64,000 nucleotides of DNA, taken from assembly GCF_004339465.1 (NCBI RefSeq), contig NZ_SMFY01000001.1, positions 1,488,001 to 1,552,000 on the forward strand, read 5' to 3'. The notes below the pieces were generated by a model. It worked only from the letters and a program-made list of their open reading frames with translations. It was not told the DNA's origin and searched no databases. Both the position numbers and the translations under genes were made by a program. Origin of the DNA: Ancylobacter aquaticus. Lineage in GTDB: Bacteria > Pseudomonadota > Alphaproteobacteria > Rhizobiales > Xanthobacteraceae. Position 1 is the first letter of the stretch. Every line of letters begins with the position of its first letter. This document shows positions 8,973-17,156 of the stretch, piece after piece.

Positions 8973-10112
8973 TCACAGAGCCAGCACGCTCCGGTCGACC
9001 TGCTCGATGTCGCGCGTGCCGGTGAGGGCCATGGAGACGTCGAGTTCCTTGCGGATGATCTCGATGGCCTGCGCCACGCCGGCCTGGCCGCCAGCGGCGA
9101 GCGACCACAGGAAGGCCTTGCCCATCATGCAGCCCCGGGCGCCCAGGGCGCGCGCCTTGAGGATGTCCTGACCGGACTGGACGCCGCCATCGAACCAGAT
9201 CTCGCTTTTGCCGCCGCCAATGGCCTCGACGATCTTCGGCAGGGCGGAGATCGAGGAGACGGCGCCGTCGAGCTGGCGGCCGCCATGGTTGGAGACGACG
9301 ATGGCGTCGGCGCCGGTCTCCGCCGCGATCCTTGCGTCCTCGACATCGAGAATGCCCTTGAGGATGAGCTTGCCCGGCCACAGCGAACGCACCCATTCCA
9401 CATCCTTCCACGACAAGGACGGGTCGAACTGGCCGGCGATCCAGTGGGACAGGGTGGTGAGGCTGTCGGCGCCCGGCACCCTATCGGCGAGGTTGCCGAA
9501 GGAATGGCGCTTGCCCATCAGCACGCTGGCGACCCAGCGCGGCTTGGTGGCGATGTCGAGCGCGTTGGCGAGGGTGAGCCTGGGCGGCACGGCGAGGCCG
9601 TTCTTGATGTCGTTGTGGCGCTGGCCCTGAATCTGCAGATCGAGCGTCAGCACGAGGGCCGAGCACTTCGCCGCCTTGGCGCGCTCGATCAGCGAGGCCG
9701 AGAAAGCGCGGTCGCGCATCACATAGAGCTGGAACCAGAACGGCTTGTCGACCGCGCCGGCGACATCCTCGATCGAGCAGATCGACATGGTGGAAAGGGT
9801 GAAGGGAATGCCGGCGGCCTGCGCGGCGCGGCAGCCATGGATTTCGCCGTCGCCATGGAAGAGGCCCGTCAGCCCCGTGGGGGCGATGGCCAGCGGCAGG
9901 GCGACCTTCTCGCCGATCATGGTGGTGGCGGTCGAACGGTCGGACACGTCGATCATCACCCGCTGGCGCAGCCCGATGGCGGCGAGGTCCGCCTTGTTGG
10001 CCGCGAGCGTGGTTTCGTCATAGGAACCGCGATCGGCATAATGGAAGATGGCGCGCGGCACCTTGCGCTCCGCGATGGCGCGCAGATCCTGGATGTTGGT
10101 CACGGTGGCCAT
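8973..10112 (-). CDS. lldD: FMN-dependent L-lactate dehydrogenase / alpha-hydroxy-acid oxidase
   Basis: 379 aa. It oxidises L-lactate (or a related 2-hydroxy acid) to the keto acid, passing electrons to the membrane quinone pool. FMN TIM-barrel motifs are visible: IAPTGLTGLFHGDGE, PFWFQLYVMRDR with the active-site Tyr, LVLTLDLQIQGQRHND, the FMN-binding Lys in KLILKGIL, and the catalytic base region VVSNHGGRQLDG. Start at 10112 gives the usual MATVTNIQDLR N-terminus. It is divergent from a FadR-type regulator across a palindromic operator, the usual lld arrangement. Related substrates such as glycolate or mandelate cannot be excluded. Confidence 0.88.
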   Translation of the reverse strand: MATVTNIQDLRAIAERKVPRAIFHYADRGSYDETTLAANKADLAAIGLRQRVMIDVSDRSTATTMIGEKVALPLAIAPTGLTGLFHGDGEIHGCRAAQAAGIPFTLSTMSICSIEDVAGAVDKPFWFQLYVMRDRAFSASLIERAKAAKCSALVLTLDLQIQGQRHNDIKNGLAVPPRLTLANALDIATKPRWVASVLMGKRHSFGNLADRVPGADSLTTLSHWIAGQFDPSLSWKDVEWVRSLWPGKLILKGILDVEDARIAAETGADAIVVSNHGGRQLDGAVSSISALPKIVEAIGGGKSEIWFDGGVQSGQDILKARALGARGCMMGKAFLWSLAAGGQAGVAQAIEIIRKELDVSMALTGTRDIEQVDRSVLAL

Positions 10113-10239
10113 TGGCGTTTCTCCCCGGCTTCTCTTCCGGGCAGGCTGATACGCCTCCTCCGGCCGACGTCAATGATATGCAGGCCCTATCGACGGCCGC
10201 GCCTCCGGCGGGAAGGCGAGGGCCGTCTCTCGGCCTTTC

Positions 10240-10258
10240 TGGTAAAATTTAATTACCA
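10240..10258. promoter_or_regulatory. Candidate FadR/LldR-type operator
   Basis: TGGTAAAATTTAATTACCA is an imperfect palindrome with TGGTAA/TTACCA arms in an AT-rich island between divergent lldD and the GntR/FadR gene. FadR-subfamily regulators typically bind TGGT/ACCA-armed palindromes. That the neighbouring regulator binds here is inferred from position and arms; the spacing is wider than the E. coli LldR operators. Confidence 0.55.
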
Positions 10259-10344
10259 TGCAAGTCAATGGTCCGCCGGGATGCGCGCGGGCGGGTGGCG
10301 ATGTAGTCTCACGCGGTGAACACGACAGAAGAAGAAAATGGGGA

Positions 10345-11115
10345 GTGGCCGACGTGGAACGCTTGCGCGCACCAAAGCTGGCGGAGGCGATCGCCGAGCA
10401 TATCGAGCGGCTGATCCTGGAGGGCGTGCTGCGCCCCGGCGAGAAACTGGCCAGCGAGCGCGATCTCGCCGAGCGGCTCGACGTGTCGCGCCCCTCGCTG
10501 CGCGACGCGCTGGCGCTGCTGGAACAGCGGGGCCTGCTGGCAACCGGCCGCGAGGGAACCCGTGTCACCGAGTTCCTCGCCGGGCTGACCGACCCGCTCG
10601 CCGGGCTGCTGCAATCCAACGAGCAGGTGACGGCGGATTATTTCGAGTACCGCACGGCCGTGGAGCGCCTGGCCGCCGGGCTGGCGGCGGTGCGGGCGAC
10701 GGCGCCGGAGCGGCAGGCGATCCGCGACTGCCTGGCCGAAATGGCGGCCGCCCACGAGGTGCAGAACGCCACCCGCGAGGCCGAGGCCGACATCGTACTG
10801 CACCGGCTGATCTACGCCGCCTCGCATAATCTGGTCATCCTGCATGTGATGCGGGCCTTTTCCGAGATGCTGCGGCGGGACATTTTCTTCAACCGCACCA
10901 GCCTGTTCACCAACGCCGAATTCCGCGAGGCACTGCTGGTGCAGCACAGGGCGATCGGCGAGGCGGTGGTGGCTGCCGACCCGGAGGCGGCCGAGACGGC
11001 GGCCTTCGAGCACCTGAAATTCACCGGCGAGACGGTGGCGCGCACCCATCGCGACGCCGCCCGGGCCGACCTCGCCGTGCGCCGTCTCAACCGCTCGACG
11101 CTGCTTTCGGGGTAA
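10345..11115 (+). CDS. FadR/GntR family transcriptional regulator (LldR-like)
   Basis: 256 aa from the GTG at 10345. An ATG at 10258 is in frame but lies on the operator and adds an unstructured N-terminus, so the later start is preferred. N-terminal winged helix (LRPGEKLASERDLAERLDVS, SRPSLRDALALLEQRGLL) and a C-terminal FCD ligand-binding domain with helices such as YFEYRTAVERLAAGLA and the metal-site-like histidines in DIVLHRLIY. Divergent from lldD, which it probably regulates in response to lactate, likely also controlling itself. Confidence 0.85.
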   Translation: MADVERLRAPKLAEAIAEHIERLILEGVLRPGEKLASERDLAERLDVSRPSLRDALALLEQRGLLATGREGTRVTEFLAGLTDPLAGLLQSNEQVTADYFEYRTAVERLAAGLAAVRATAPERQAIRDCLAEMAAAHEVQNATREAEADIVLHRLIYAASHNLVILHVMRAFSEMLRRDIFFNRTSLFTNAEFREALLVQHRAIGEAVVAADPEAAETAAFEHLKFTGETVARTHRDAARADLAVRRLNRSTLLSG

Positions 11116-11147
11116 CGCAATCCAGGGCGGGGATGACGGCCAAGGCG

Positions 11148-12056
11148 TCAGGCGCCCGGATGCTCGGCCACCGCCTCGGCGCGGCCGATGCGGATGACGC
11201 CGAGCACCAGCGCGCAGCCCATACCAATGACCGCGCCGCCGGCGATCTGCGGCAGTGTCAGCGGCTCGTCCAGCAGCAGCGTGCCGATGGTGACCGCGAC
11301 GCCGGTGACCCCGAATTCGACGCTGATGGCGCGGGTGGGGCCGATGGAGGCGATCAGCCGGTAGAAGATCACATAGGTGATGGCGCTCATCAGCACGCCG
11401 GCGACGAGCAGCGCGCCGACATCCAGCGGCCCCGGCATGGCCGGCACCGGCACGAAGGGGAGAAGCGGCAAGGTGAGAAGGCCGCCGAACAGGAAGGCGC
11501 CGATGGTGATTTCCCACGAGCCCGCCTTGGCCAGCCGCCTTCCGGCATAGACGCTGCCGAACGCAGCGGAGAGGGTCGAGCCGAGCGTGGCGGCGCAGCC
11601 GATCAGGAAATCCTGCGTCACCGGCTGGGCGGGAAAACCCACCAGCAGCACGATTCCGGCGGCCCCCAGCCCAATGCCGACGAGGCCGCCGAGCCGGATC
11701 GGCTCGACCCGCCACAGCGCCGCGATCAGCATGGTGAACAGCGGGATGGTGGCGACGAGGATCGCCGACATGGCGGTGCCGATCTGCGGCAACCCATAGG
11801 ACAACAGCCCGAGCTGCAGCGCGACCGTGGTGGCTCCGACCACGAAGAGCGGAAAGATGCCGAAGGAGAAATCCAGCCGGCGGCCGATAGCGCGGGCGAC
11901 CAGCAGAAGTGTCGCCGCCGCGATGAACGAGCGCAAGGCGACCGCGCCAACCCAGCCGAAGGCGTGGATGTTGTGGTCCATCACCACGAAGGACGCCCCC
12001 CAGACGAGCGCCAGGAAAGCGTAGGAGACCAGATCCCGGGACTTCATGAACCGCAC
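11148..12056 (-). CDS. DMT superfamily transporter (EamA domains)
   Basis: 302 aa with about ten hydrophobic segments arranged as two EamA repeats, for example LVSYAFLALVWGASFVVMDH at the start and FGVTGVAVTIGTLLLDEPLT in the second repeat. These features define drug/metabolite exporters of the inner membrane. The substrate cannot be told from sequence. An alternative ATG sits four codons downstream. It is convergent with the FadR-type regulator and probably separate from the lactate genes. Confidence 0.88.
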   Translation of the reverse strand: MRFMKSRDLVSYAFLALVWGASFVVMDHNIHAFGWVGAVALRSFIAAATLLLVARAIGRRLDFSFGIFPLFVVGATTVALQLGLLSYGLPQIGTAMSAILVATIPLFTMLIAALWRVEPIRLGGLVGIGLGAAGIVLLVGFPAQPVTQDFLIGCAATLGSTLSAAFGSVYAGRRLAKAGSWEITIGAFLFGGLLTLPLLPFVPVPAMPGPLDVGALLVAGVLMSAITYVIFYRLIASIGPTRAISVEFGVTGVAVTIGTLLLDEPLTLPQIAGGAVIGMGCALVLGVIRIGRAEAVAEHPGA

Positions 12057-12156
12057 CGCGACAGACAGACGCGGCTCATGCGGCCGGTTCGCGGGCGGAA
12101 ATTAGATGGTCGCGGGCGGCTGTCAATCTGTTTGAAAATGGGATAAGGGAAACGCC

Positions 12157-12534
12157 ATGAAAGTCACCGACACCTATCAAGACCGCCAGAAGACCGCCGC
12201 CGAAGCCAAGGCCCGCTTGCTGGAGAAGCTCGCCGCCCGTCCCGGCCCGGACGACCCGGCGATGATCGCCAAGGCCGCCGAGCGCAAGGCCGCCGCCGAG
12301 GCGCGCCAGATCGCCAACGAAGCCAAGCAGGCGGCCAAGATCGCCCGCAAGGAGGCCGAGGCCGCCGCCGCGATCGCCGCCGCCGAGGCCGCCGCCGCCG
12401 AGGCCATCGCCGCGGCCGAGGCCGAGGCTGCCGCCAAGGCCGCCGCCATCGAGCAGGCCGCCGCTGCCGAGGCCGACGCCAAGGCCCGCCGCGACGAGCG
12501 CTACGCCGCCCGCAAGCAGCGCGCCGGCCGCTGA
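12157..12534 (+). CDS. DUF6481 family protein, alanine-rich coiled-coil
   Basis: 125 aa, almost wholly helical: Ala, Glu and Lys repeat with a strong charge pattern. It starts MKVTDTYQDRQKTAAEAKAR and ends DERYAARKQRAGR, matching rhizobial DUF6481 proteins. Extreme alanine content explains the open frames on the other strand. No signal peptide. Function unknown. A hairpin follows 8 bases after the stop. Confidence 0.85.
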   Translation: MKVTDTYQDRQKTAAEAKARLLEKLAARPGPDDPAMIAKAAERKAAAEARQIANEAKQAAKIARKEAEAAAAIAAAEAAAAEAIAAAEAEAAAKAAAIEQAAAAEADAKARRDERYAARKQRAGR

Positions 12535-12542
12535 CGGCCCGA

Positions 12543-12571
12543 CCGCGACATTCGGTTTTCCGATGTCGCGG
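12543..12571 (+). terminator. Hairpin after the DUF6481 gene
   Basis: CCGCGACATTCGG pairs with CCGATGTCGCGG around a TTTT loop with a single bulged T. It lies 8 bases after the stop codon. There is no U-run after the stem, so it may be a transcript-end stabiliser rather than a classic intrinsic terminator. Confidence 0.5.
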
Positions 12572-12695
12572 CCCCGTTGGCCCGCATAGCATTGAGCGGG
12601 TGGAATCACCTGTTCGGTGGAAGGTCTCCGAAACCGGCATTCCAGACGTTGCGCGCCGGACCCCCGGCGCGCGCCCAACCGCGTTTTCGCGGACG

Positions 12696-13253
12696 CTACC
12701 CCGTGGCCCTCTGGCCGGCGAACTGGCCGCCATAGCCGCGCCGGGGCACGCCCAGCGTCTGCTCCAGAATCAGCTGGCACACCTTCATCCCCGCCCGTAG
12801 CCTTATCGGGCGCGGACCCAGATTGATGATCTCCAGCTGGATCTGCCCGGTGGAGCCGGCGTGGATGGTTGGCGCGGTGAGATGGACGATGAGGCCGATG
12901 CGGGCGAGCGAGCTCTTGCCCTCCACCCGCGCCGCCAGCCGCGCCCCCGGGCGCAGGTCCACCCGCTCCAGCGTCCAGCCCAGCACGAGCCGCCCCGGCG
13001 CCAGCACGAATCCGTCCGCGCCGATGTCGATCTCGCCGGCCATGCGGGCGATCGCCTCGCGAAAACTGTAGCCCGGCCCGGCCGGGTCGATCACCGGGTC
13101 CTCGCCCGGCTCCGGCTCGCGGTAGAGGCTGAGCCGGCGGTCGAGCCGCAGGTCGACGCCGTTGGGGGCGTAGAACTCCTCCGGCGGGGCGGGCTCGATC
13201 AGCACCGAGCCGTCATTGATGGCGTCGAGGATGTCGCGGTCGGTCAGGATCAC
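12696..13253 (-). CDS. dcd: dCTP deaminase
   Basis: 185 aa. It converts dCTP to dUTP for dTMP synthesis in the cytoplasm. Conserved regions: MILTDRDILDAINDG at the N-terminus, FYAPNGVDLRLDRRL, the active-site block VEGKSSLARIGLIVH (Ser and Arg), and GQIQLEIINLG containing the catalytic-type Glu, with a C-terminal tail GGQFAGQRATG. Start at 13253 matches the family. Some Dcd relatives also have dUTPase activity; which type this is cannot be read from sequence alone. Confidence 0.93.
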   Translation of the reverse strand: MILTDRDILDAINDGSVLIEPAPPEEFYAPNGVDLRLDRRLSLYREPEPGEDPVIDPAGPGYSFREAIARMAGEIDIGADGFVLAPGRLVLGWTLERVDLRPGARLAARVEGKSSLARIGLIVHLTAPTIHAGSTGQIQLEIINLGPRPIRLRAGMKVCQLILEQTLGVPRRGYGGQFAGQRATG

Positions 13254-13447
13254 GGGCGTTGGCTCTCGCGGGTCAGCGCTGCGGGAGCGCTAACATGGGT
13301 GCTGTGCGCCGCAAAATCCATGCCGCGCGGCAATTGGCCCGGTTTCAGGGGGCAGTGCAGCAAAAGGGCTTGAGCCGGGCGGCGCGGCGCCACAAGCTGG
13401 GGGCGACCCGCAAACGCCGTTTGCCCCTGATGTGGAGACCCCCCGAC

Positions 13448-14020
13448 ATGACCGACCGCCCGAAGCTTCTCGGCATTTCCGGCAGCCTGCGCTCCGGCTC
13501 CTATTCCACCGCCGTGCTGGAAGCGCTGAAGGCCGCTCTCGCCCCGACCATCGACTTCACCGTGCTGACGCTCAACGACGTGCCGCTCTACAACGAGGAC
13601 GAGGACGGGGCCACCCAGCCGGAAGGCGCTGCCTCGCTGCGCGCCAAGATCGCGGCGGCGGACGGGGTGCTGTTCGTCTCGCCGGAATATAATTACGGCC
13701 CCTCGGGCGCGATGAAGAACGCGGTGGACTGGGGCTCGCGCCCCTATGCCAAGGGCTCGCTGCTCGGCAAGCCGGTGCTGGTCGTCACCTCCTCGCCCGG
13801 CTCCACCGGCGGCATCCGCGCCCAGGGGCAGCTGCGCGAATCGCTCAGCGCGGCCGGCGCGCGGGTGGTGGCTTATCCCCACCTCGCCATTCCCAACGTC
13901 GCCGACAAGGTGAAGGACGGTGCCTTTACCGACGAGAAGACCTCGAAATTCCTCACCGGCGGCGTCAACGCGCTGGTGAAGGAGATCCACCTGCTCGCCG
14001 CCCACGCCAAGGCGGGGTGA
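13448..14020 (+). CDS. NADPH-dependent FMN reductase family protein
   Basis: 190 aa from the ATG at 13448; an open frame upstream to 13259 is not family-like. Flavodoxin-like fold with the phosphate-binding loop GISGSLRSGSYS and the conserved SPEYNYGPSGAMKNAVDW. It reduces FMN or a quinone/metal substrate using NADPH, as in ChrR/YieF-type enzymes; the real substrate is unknown. No membrane segment. It is followed by a serine hydrolase gene on the same strand after 84 bases. Confidence 0.88.
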   Translation: MTDRPKLLGISGSLRSGSYSTAVLEALKAALAPTIDFTVLTLNDVPLYNEDEDGATQPEGAASLRAKIAAADGVLFVSPEYNYGPSGAMKNAVDWGSRPYAKGSLLGKPVLVVTSSPGSTGGIRAQGQLRESLSAAGARVVAYPHLAIPNVADKVKDGAFTDEKTSKFLTGGVNALVKEIHLLAAHAKAG

Positions 14021-14104
14021 GGCGACGGGGTGAGGCGGCGGCGGGGTTCCCGCCTGCCGCCCGCTCGTCCACACTGGGGCGGCATCCGACCAAGGAGCCG
14101 CCTC

Positions 14105-15664
14105 ATGATGTCGAACGTCCGCCCCCTGCTCGCCGCCGCGCTGCTGGTGACCGTCGCGCTTCCTGCCGAGGCGCAGGAGGTGACGGCCGCGCGGCTGGAG
14201 GCGGCGCTGCCGCAGCTTGACGCCATGGCCGCCAAGGCGGTGGCGGAGGGGCAGGTGCCGGGCCTTGCCGTCGTGGTGGTGCACAAGAACACGGTGGTGT
14301 TCATCAAGGGCTATGGCCTGCGCGAGGCCGGCAAGCCCGGCGCGGTGGACGCCGACACGGTGTTCCAGCTCGCCTCCTTCTCCAAGCCGATTTCCGCCAC
14401 GGTGGTGGCCGCGCTGGTGGGCGAGGGGGTGCTGGACTGGGACACGGCCGTCGCGGCGCTCGACCCGTCGTTCCGGCTGAAAGAGGCCTATCCTACCCAG
14501 CAGGTGAGCGTGCGCGACCTGTTCGCCCACCGTTCCGGCCTGCCGGGCGACGCCGGCAACGAGCTGGAGGCGCTGGGCTATGACCGCGCCACCATCCTGC
14601 ACCGGCTGGCGCTGGTGCCGCCCGCCTCCAGTTTCCGGGCGGGTTATTCCTATTCCAATTTCGGCCTCACCGCCGGGGCCGTGGCCGCCGCCGCGCCGAC
14701 CGGCAAGCCGTGGGAAGAGGTGGCGCAGGAAAAGCTCTATGCCCCGCTCGGCATGGCCTCCACCTCCTCGCGCCACGCGGATTTCCTCACCCATGCCAAC
14801 CGCGCCGAGCTGCATATCGGCGGGCCGGGCCAGTGGGCGGCGAAGGTGGCGCGCCAGCCGGACGCGCAGTCCCCCGCCGGGGGCGCCTCTTCCACGGTGC
14901 GCGACCTCGCGCAGTGGATGCGGCTGGAACTGGGGAACGGCCTGTTCGACGGCCGCCGGCTGATTCCCGCCGAGGCGCTGGCGGCGACGCACCAGCCGCT
15001 GATGGCGCGCGGCGCCAACCCGGTGACGGGCGCGGCCTCGTTCTATGGGCTCGGCTGGGTGGTGGAATATGGCCGCCACGGCGAGAGCTGGGGCCATGCC
15101 GGGGCGTTCAGCGTCGGCGCGCGCACGCTGGTGACGCTGTACCCGCAGGCGGAACTCGGCATCGTGGTGTTGGCCAACGCCTTCCCGACCGGCGTGCCGG
15201 AGGGGCTGGCGGGCAATTTCTTCGACCTCGCCTTTGACGGCGCGACAAGCCAGGACTGGATGGGCCCGTGGAACGCCGCCTATGCCGGGATGTTCGCCCC
15301 GGGCGTCGCGGCCGCGCGCGAACGCTACGCCCCGCTTAGCGATCCGCTGCCCGCCGCGCCGCGCGAGGCCTATGTCGGGCGCTACGCCAATGGCTATGTC
15401 GGCGGCGCGGAGGTGGCGGCGGCGCGCGAGGGGGCCGCAGGCGGGGGAGCGGGTGGCGGGCTGGAGTTGCGGCTCGGCCCCGACGGCGCCGCGCGCTTTC
15501 CGCTGACCCATTTCAACCGCGACATTTTCCTGTACTACCCCACCCCCGAAATGCCCGACGTGCCCGCCGCCGTGCGCTTCACGCTCGGCGCGGACGGGAA
15601 GGCGGGGGCGCTGACGATCGAGGACCTCGACGGCTACGGGCTGGGGACGCTGGAGAGGGAGTGA
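14105..15664 (+). CDS. Secreted serine hydrolase, beta-lactamase (S12) family
   Basis: 519 aa from the ATG pair at 14105/14108. Signal peptide (LLAAALLVTVALPAEAQE). The beta-lactamase-like domain has the SxxK nucleophile in LASFSKPISATVV, the YxN motif in YSYSNFGLTAG, and WGHAGAFSVG near the third motif. The C-terminal ~120 residues form an extra strand-rich domain with GYVGGAEVAA. Length fits esterase/DD-peptidase-like members rather than true beta-lactamases. Periplasmic or exported; substrate unknown. Confidence 0.85.
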   Translation: MMSNVRPLLAAALLVTVALPAEAQEVTAARLEAALPQLDAMAAKAVAEGQVPGLAVVVVHKNTVVFIKGYGLREAGKPGAVDADTVFQLASFSKPISATVVAALVGEGVLDWDTAVAALDPSFRLKEAYPTQQVSVRDLFAHRSGLPGDAGNELEALGYDRATILHRLALVPPASSFRAGYSYSNFGLTAGAVAAAAPTGKPWEEVAQEKLYAPLGMASTSSRHADFLTHANRAELHIGGPGQWAAKVARQPDAQSPAGGASSTVRDLAQWMRLELGNGLFDGRRLIPAEALAATHQPLMARGANPVTGAASFYGLGWVVEYGRHGESWGHAGAFSVGARTLVTLYPQAELGIVVLANAFPTGVPEGLAGNFFDLAFDGATSQDWMGPWNAAYAGMFAPGVAAARERYAPLSDPLPAAPREAYVGRYANGYVGGAEVAAAREGAAGGGAGGGLELRLGPDGAARFPLTHFNRDIFLYYPTPEMPDVPAAVRFTLGADGKAGALTIEDLDGYGLGTLERE

Positions 15665-15772
15665 GGGGCGGGGCACGGGCTGGCGATGGCTGCGGCTTTC
15701 GCGGTCCATCCTCTTCACTGCGAAGAATGCTTCGGCCGGTTCCTTTATGCCTTGGGCGGCCTACGAAGAAAT

Positions 15773-15803
15773 CGTGGATGCCCGGCCCAGTGCCGGGCGT
15801 GAA
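15773..15803. repeat. Short palindromic repeat, family C
   Basis: CGTGGATGCCCGG / CCGGGCGTGAA arms around a short loop. The same kind of element occurs at 19751-19782 and, degenerate, at 26927-26964. The 255-bp stretch 15665-15919 holds this repeat; an open frame at 15747-15956 has no family features and I do not call it. Confidence 0.6.
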
Positions 15804-15919
15804 GCGGTAGGGACTAGCGGCAAAATTTGCGATGATGCTAACTTGCCAAGTATTAACGGCCGCTCCTTCGCCATTTCCTTGCTGCAGAGTCTGAAAAGCA
15901 AATTCGGAAAGGATACCGC

Positions 15920-16372
15920 TTGCTCTTTCACGTTGCGCGAACGCCCGTTGGTGTAGGTCAGATCATTACGCCCGGAGGCTGGGGCAACCAAACCCGAGAC
16001 TTTCGGGCAGGTGGGAGCGTGATAACGTCGGACTCAATCGCACACATCTTGATGTGGGAAGTGGCACTGGAGGCTGTACGTCGAGCCGCCTATGGCTCCT
16101 TGCCCAGCCGTCTCGATTGTGTGTTCACTTTCGAGGATATGGCGGATGCCCTCTGGTTTCGCGACACGAAGCGTCCCGGGCATTTGGTCGTTGGATGCGA
16201 ACCTGTGGATTCTTGCGCCTCCCACCGCGGAGACTTCAATCTATTGAGCGGCTCGCAGGCCCCTCTTGTGGACCACATAGCGGATGCTGCTAATCGATAT
16301 TGGGCGGGAGGCTCGGCGGTGCGGGCCGAACTGCTTTTCGCTGGATCTATTGAAGTGACGCATATTTTCTAA
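15920..16372 (+). CDS. DUF2441-like protein
   Basis: 150 aa with a TTG start at 15920. N-terminal LLFHVARTPVGVGQII, then LPSRLDCVFTFEDMADALWF and a C-terminal pattern with YWAGG followed by VRAELLFAGSIEVTHIF, which fit the general layout of DUF2441 proteins; the match is by eye. The gene is less GC-rich than its neighbours and uses codons that are rare around it, which suggests acquisition by transfer. The start may be displaced if the 5' end was trimmed. Function unknown. Confidence 0.55.
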   Translation: MLFHVARTPVGVGQIITPGGWGNQTRDFRAGGSVITSDSIAHILMWEVALEAVRRAAYGSLPSRLDCVFTFEDMADALWFRDTKRPGHLVVGCEPVDSCASHRGDFNLLSGSQAPLVDHIADAANRYWAGGSAVRAELLFAGSIEVTHIF

Positions 16373-16426
16373 TGACGATTAGCAGTTCTTAATTGTGCTA
16401 GAAATCCCATAATAGGAAAATAGTCC

Positions 16427-16455
16427 TTGACAGCGTGACGCTGGCCGGGTAGGTT
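16427..16455 (+). promoter_or_regulatory. Sigma-70-type promoter upstream of candidate small RNA
   Basis: Perfect -35 TTGACA (16427-16432), 17-base spacer, then TAGGTT (16450-16455) as -10. The -10 is weak but spacing is ideal. Expected transcription start is near 16462, ahead of the terminator at 16531-16555 and the GTA genes. Confidence 0.5.
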
Positions 16456-16461
16456 TTGGTC

Positions 16462-16555
16462 ATGCTCCACAACTGCGTCGGAAGGCGGCGAGGTCCTGAT
16501 GCCTCGGCCTGCCGTCACGGCGCTCTTTCAGCCGGCCTTCGGGGCCGGCTTTTTT
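16462..16555 (+). ncRNA. Candidate small RNA (about 94 nt) between promoter and terminator
   Basis: A stretch with a good sigma-70 promoter at its 5' end and a strong intrinsic terminator at its 3' end, without a convincing reading frame. An internal hairpin (around GGCGGCGAGG and CCTCGGCCTGCC, imperfect) precedes the terminator stem. I do not recognise a known sRNA family. It could instead be an attenuated leader of the GTA operon, which starts 38 bases later. Confidence 0.4.
16531..16555 (+). terminator. Intrinsic terminator before the GTA operon
   Basis: GCCGGCC and GGCCGGC arms (16531-16537 and 16543-16549) with a TTCGG loop, followed by TTTTTT. This is a textbook rho-independent terminator on the plus strand and insulates or attenuates transcription into the GTA genes. 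Confidence 0.85.
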
Positions 16556-16592
16556 GTCTCATAACCGTTTCAACCGAGTGGCGGAGGTCGGC

Positions 16593-17156
16593 ATGGTGAC
16601 GCCTGTGCGTCTTCTCGCGCCCGAAGCCGTGGCACCTGCCAGGCGGCTTTACGAGCAGACCGACGTGCCGGCCGAGAGCATCGCCCAGTTGCTGGGGATC
16701 GGCCTGCGCACCTTCTACCAGCGGCGGCGCGCCTGGGGTTGGAAGACACGCCAGCCGCACCGCCTCACCGGCGACCCGGCGCTGCTGGTGCCGGCCTCGG
16801 GAGAGGGGCGCGCGGGCGGAACTGTCGGCAAGGAGGGCGACGCGGCCACGCCCACGGAGCGGCGCGAACTGATCGCCCGGCTGGTGCGGCGGATCGAGGC
16901 CGAGATCGCCGCCATCGAGCGGCTGGTCGCGCTCGCCGGGCTCAATGCGGCGATGAAGCCGGAGGCCGGCCCCGCGGATGGCGAGCGGGCGGCCCGCACG
17001 CTGGCCATTCTCGTGCGCTCGCTGCGCGAACTGGCGGCGCTGGAGAAACTGGAGCCGGACAGGGACGACGATGACGCCACCCGCGACGCCGACATTTTCC
17101 GACGCGAGCTTGGCGACACGCTTGAGCGCGTGCTGGCGGGCGGGGAAGCTTCCTGA
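16593..17156 (+). CDS. GTA gene 1-like protein with N-terminal HTH (small terminase-like)
   Basis: 187 aa from the ATG at 16593, preceded by GGAGG; an in-frame TTG at 16554 lies on the terminator and is rejected. N-terminal HTH-like segment (ARRLYEQTDVPAESIAQLLG, then LRTFYQRRRAWGWKTR) followed by a linker and two helical stretches (LIARLVRRIEAEIAAIERLV and RTLAILVRSLRELAALEKLE) that suggest oligomerisation. It directly overlaps the large-terminase gene. By position and domain it probably recruits DNA to the packaging motor. Confidence 0.8.
   Translation: MVTPVRLLAPEAVAPARRLYEQTDVPAESIAQLLGIGLRTFYQRRRAWGWKTRQPHRLTGDPALLVPASGEGRAGGTVGKEGDAATPTERRELIARLVRRIEAEIAAIERLVALAGLNAAMKPEAGPADGERAARTLAILVRSLRELAALEKLEPDRDDDDATRDADIFRRELGDTLERVLAGGEAS

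Noticed and set aside
10258..10344. ATG at 10258 as the true start of the FadR-type regulator
   Set aside because: It falls on the palindromic operator and adds an N-terminus that does not fit the family; the GTG at 10345 is preferred.
13250..15718. 822-codon minus-strand frame opposite the FMN reductase and serine hydrolase genes
   Set aside because: Low-complexity Arg/His/Gly-rich sequence; both plus-strand genes have clear catalytic motifs.
15747..15956. 69-codon plus-strand frame before the DUF2441-like gene
   Set aside because: Contains the family-C repeat and no recognisable domain, and it overlaps the start of the more convincing gene.
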